Part shown: piece by piece, positions 63,766 through 64,000 of the stretch
Position numbering within the stretch: position 1 is the first letter of the stretch
Layout of the letters: each line of letters begins with the position of its first letter
Source: Crocinitomicaceae bacterium
GTDB taxonomy: Bacteria > Bacteroidota > Bacteroidia > Flavobacteriales_D > Crocinitomicaceae
DNA: 64,000 nt
Reading direction: 5' to 3'
Assembly: GCA_029251865.1 (NCBI GenBank)
Contig: JAQXCN010000025.1
Location: forward strand, 1 to 64,000
Program-made: the position numbers and the translations under genes
The notes under the pieces: model-generated
Databases searched by the model: none
Told to the model about the DNA's origin: nothing
Seen by the model: the letters and a program-made list of their open reading frames with translations, nothing else

Positions 63766-64000
63766 TTATACTTTGGTTAATGCTTCTATTTTTTCTTCTA
63801 ATTCTTGTACCTTTTTTAGTAGACCAGGCAACTTTCTAAACCCAAAATAAGAACGTTTGAAATCATCGAGTGGAATGCCTGGGGAACCCATTAATGTTTG
63901 TGCTTTTTTGATATTTGATGGAATACCTGATTGCGCAACAATTTTAGTGTGGTCTGCAATTTTGATGTGTCCGCTAATTCCCGCTTGTCCGCCAATTAGG
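63766..64000 (-). CDS. lpxD: UDP-3-O-acylglucosamine N-acyltransferase, C-terminal end only
   Basis: About 78 codons of the C-terminus are in the window; the rest lies past the right edge. The visible part has hexapeptide-repeat sequence (IGGQAGISGHIKIADH, VAQSGIP) and a closing helix (FRKLPGLLKKVQELEEKI), as in LpxD. LpxD adds the second acyl chain, using the product of LpxC. Four bases separate its stop from the lpxC-fabZ ATG, so the two are co-transcribed. Confidence 0.9.
   Translation of the reverse strand, partial: LIGGQAGISGHIKIADHTKIVAQSGIPSNIKKAQTLMGSPGIPLDDFKRSYFGFRKLPGLLKKVQELEEKIEALTKV

Noticed and set aside
1-64000. CRISPR array or prophage
   Set aside because: No regularly spaced repeats, Cas proteins or phage structural genes were seen on either strand.

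Overview
The window reads as an ordinary, gene-dense stretch of a Bacteroidota chromosome, most likely from a marine member of the Flavobacteriales; the exact family is inference. Supporting signs are the visibly AT-rich sequence, Bacteroidota-type -7 promoter elements (TAnnTTTG), an lpxC-fabZ fusion, proteins with type IX secretion (T9SS) C-terminal domains, a SprB repeat, a PorE-like lipoprotein, a TonB-dependent receptor with a carboxypeptidase-regulatory-like N-terminus, paired DUF4369 thioredoxin-like proteins, and a DUF4924 protein. I found no phage, insertion sequence, CRISPR array or defence island.

Layout. 1-4.4 kb: a truncated secreted protein, TspO, a cold-shock protein, aat, and small hydrolases. 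4.4-11.9 kb (minus): secA, a DUF2520 protein, a KdsC-like phosphatase, ornithine aminotransferase and a phosphohexomutase, closely packed. 12-16.2 kb (plus): guaA, a LysM/PBP1 protein and hemF. 16.1-18.4 kb (minus): an AlkB-like dioxygenase, a YdcF-like protein and a lipid kinase. 18.5-20.8 kb (plus): two tandem tRNA-Glu genes, rpsT, a strong terminator, and an outer-membrane barrel protein. 20.8-26.4 kb (minus): sucD, then a unit from the CCA-adding enzyme to an FKBP lipoprotein, and an RRM protein. 26.7-28.1 kb (plus): a small unknown protein, an OmpH-like lipoprotein and DUF4924. 28.1-38.7 kb (minus): a long compact gene train with VTC/DUF4956 membrane proteins, lpxK, purine nucleoside phosphorylase, gatB, two TlpA-like proteins, lpxH, tsaE and alanine dehydrogenase. 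38.9-44.0 kb (plus): a CFI-box lipoprotein, a bile-acid/sodium symporter family protein, DUF3820 and a large T9SS adhesin. 44.1-51.3 kb (plus): purT, an M61 peptidase, an Asp-box protein, ung, hemE and an OmpA protein, mostly overlapping. 51.3-55.4 kb (minus): queE, a PorE-like protein, a UbiA prenyltransferase and maf. 55.5-58.9 kb (plus): a T9SS cargo protein and a TonB receptor. 58.9-64 kb (minus): lpxD (cut by the window edge), lpxC-fabZ, lpxA, rlmD and cinA.

How the genes work together. Lipid A synthesis is well represented (lpxD, lpxC, lpxA, lpxH, lpxK, and a KdsC-like Kdo enzyme), as are protein export and envelope building (secA, OmpH-like, OmpA-like and PorE-like proteins, T9SS cargo). 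Translation and RNA functions include aat, two tRNA-Glu, rpsT, the CCA enzyme, gatB, tsaE, queE and rlmD. Heme synthesis (hemE, hemF) and nucleotide metabolism (guaA, purT, nucleoside phosphorylase) complete the picture.

The most interesting observations are: a Bacteroidota -7 promoter element lying only 4-9 bases before the start codon of many operon heads, suggesting leaderless or nearly leaderless mRNAs; a CFI-box-CTERM lipoprotein; a VTC/DUF4956 membrane module next to two small envelope genes; a four-cysteine insertion in ornithine aminotransferase; compensatory base-pair changes between the tandem tRNA-Glu genes; and convergent genes that share palindromic stop codons. I do not see a clear, wholly new multi-gene system.
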